Of a stretch of DNA of 5,136 bases, positions 4,780 through 5,136 are shown one piece after another. Each line of letters opens with the position of its first letter. The stretch's first letter is position 1. The translations under genes were made by a program, and so were the position numbers. The stretch comes from Palsa-883 sp035486355. GTDB taxonomy: Bacteria > Pseudomonadota > Alphaproteobacteria > Acetobacterales > Acetobacteraceae. Below the pieces are notes generated by a model that worked only from the letters and a program-made list of their open reading frames with translations, was not told the origin of the DNA and did no database searches. The stretch is taken from positions 1 to 5,136 of the forward strand of contig DATHNE010000083.1 of the NCBI GenBank assembly GCA_035486355.1, read 5' to 3'.

Positions 4780-5136
4780 ATGCCAAGCAAACGTGGATAT
4801 TCTATTCGCCTCGACTACGCCGCGCTGCGCGCGGCGCCGGTGGTGACCGACCCATTCCCACATGCCGTCGTGCGCAATTTCGTGCCTCCAACGCCGCTGC
4901 GGTCGGTGCTGGCCGATATGCCGCCGATGGGCAAGCGCGGCTCCTTCCCCGCCAGCTCCCTGCAGGCTGGGCCGGCCGCCGCAGCGCTGATGGAGGCGCT
5001 GGAAGGGCCGGAGCTGCGCGAGGCGATTGCCGAAAAATTCGATCTCGACCTGCGCGATGCCCCCACCATGCTAACGGTGCGCGGCTGGACCAATGAACGC
5101 GATGGCCACATCCATTGCGACAGCTCGGCGAAGCGC
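4780..5136 (+). CDS. 2OG-Fe(II) oxygenase family protein, cut by the right edge
   Basis: The first 119 residues of a gene that continues past the window with no stop in frame. The N-terminal region has PFPHAVVRNFVPPTPL (25-40) followed by GSFPASSLQAGP (54-65). EKFDLDL (85-91) and PTMLTVRGW (95-103) lead into DGHIHCDSSAK (108-118). This contains HxD (His112-Cys113-Asp114), two of the three iron ligands of 2-oxoglutarate-dependent dioxygenases. The expected distal His and the 2OG-binding Arg would lie beyond the edge. I recall a prolyl-4-hydroxylase-like family in proteobacteria with this pattern; the substrate is unknown. The ATG at 4780 begins 10 bases after the preceding stop, which suggests one operon, but no strong Shine-Dalgarno is visible. 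Reading of the phosphatase gene may help its translation. Confidence 0.85.
   Translation, partial: MPSKRGYSIRLDYAALRAAPVVTDPFPHAVVRNFVPPTPLRSVLADMPPMGKRGSFPASSLQAGPAAAALMEALEGPELREAIAEKFDLDLRDAPTMLTVRGWTNERDGHIHCDSSAKR

Noticed and set aside
4815..5111. A 98-codon minus-strand frame over the oxygenase gene
   Set aside because: It is Ser- and Arg-rich and is opposite a frame with a clear HxD oxygenase motif.

Overview
The window is GC-rich, gene-dense bacterial DNA with strong G/C preference at third codon positions. The gene types (a ZapE/AFG1-type ATPase, a class III CoA-transferase, a DPxDGT phosphatase and a 2OG-Fe(II) oxygenase) suggest an alphaproteobacterium, perhaps Acetobacteraceae or another Rhodospirillales-type lineage. 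That placement rests on recalled family resemblance, not on a search.

Layout. Bases 1-95 look like a divergent promoter region. A probable minus-strand gene start lies at the very left edge, and a CaiB/BaiF-type CoA-transferase (96-1226, +) begins behind a near-perfect Shine-Dalgarno. This gene converges with a zapE-like gene (1430-2590, -). The 203 bases between them hold one doubtful 64-codon ORF, a 12-bp palindrome and a stem-loop over the zapE stop codon. Upstream of zapE on the same strand is a 180-residue multi-pass membrane protein of unknown function (2650-3192, -), 59 bases away. A 263-base divergent intergenic region (3193-3455) carries several small dyads. It separates the membrane-protein gene from a rightward pair. 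The first of the pair is an inositol-monophosphatase-family protein with an unusual C-terminal extension (3456-4769, +). Ten bases later a 2OG-Fe(II) oxygenase starts (4780, +) and runs off the right edge.

How the genes fit together. There is no obvious single pathway. The CoA-transferase points to acyl-CoA metabolism, ZapE to division or protein quality control, and the rightward pair to a small operon joining a metal-dependent phosphatase-like protein to an oxygenase. The most notable item is the phosphatase gene. Its last ~155 residues resemble a shortened, probably inactive ADP-ribosylglycohydrolase (DraG/ARH) domain: the family's opening motif is kept and the acidic metal-binding motif is missing. 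No tRNA, rRNA, CRISPR array, insertion sequence or transposase was seen.
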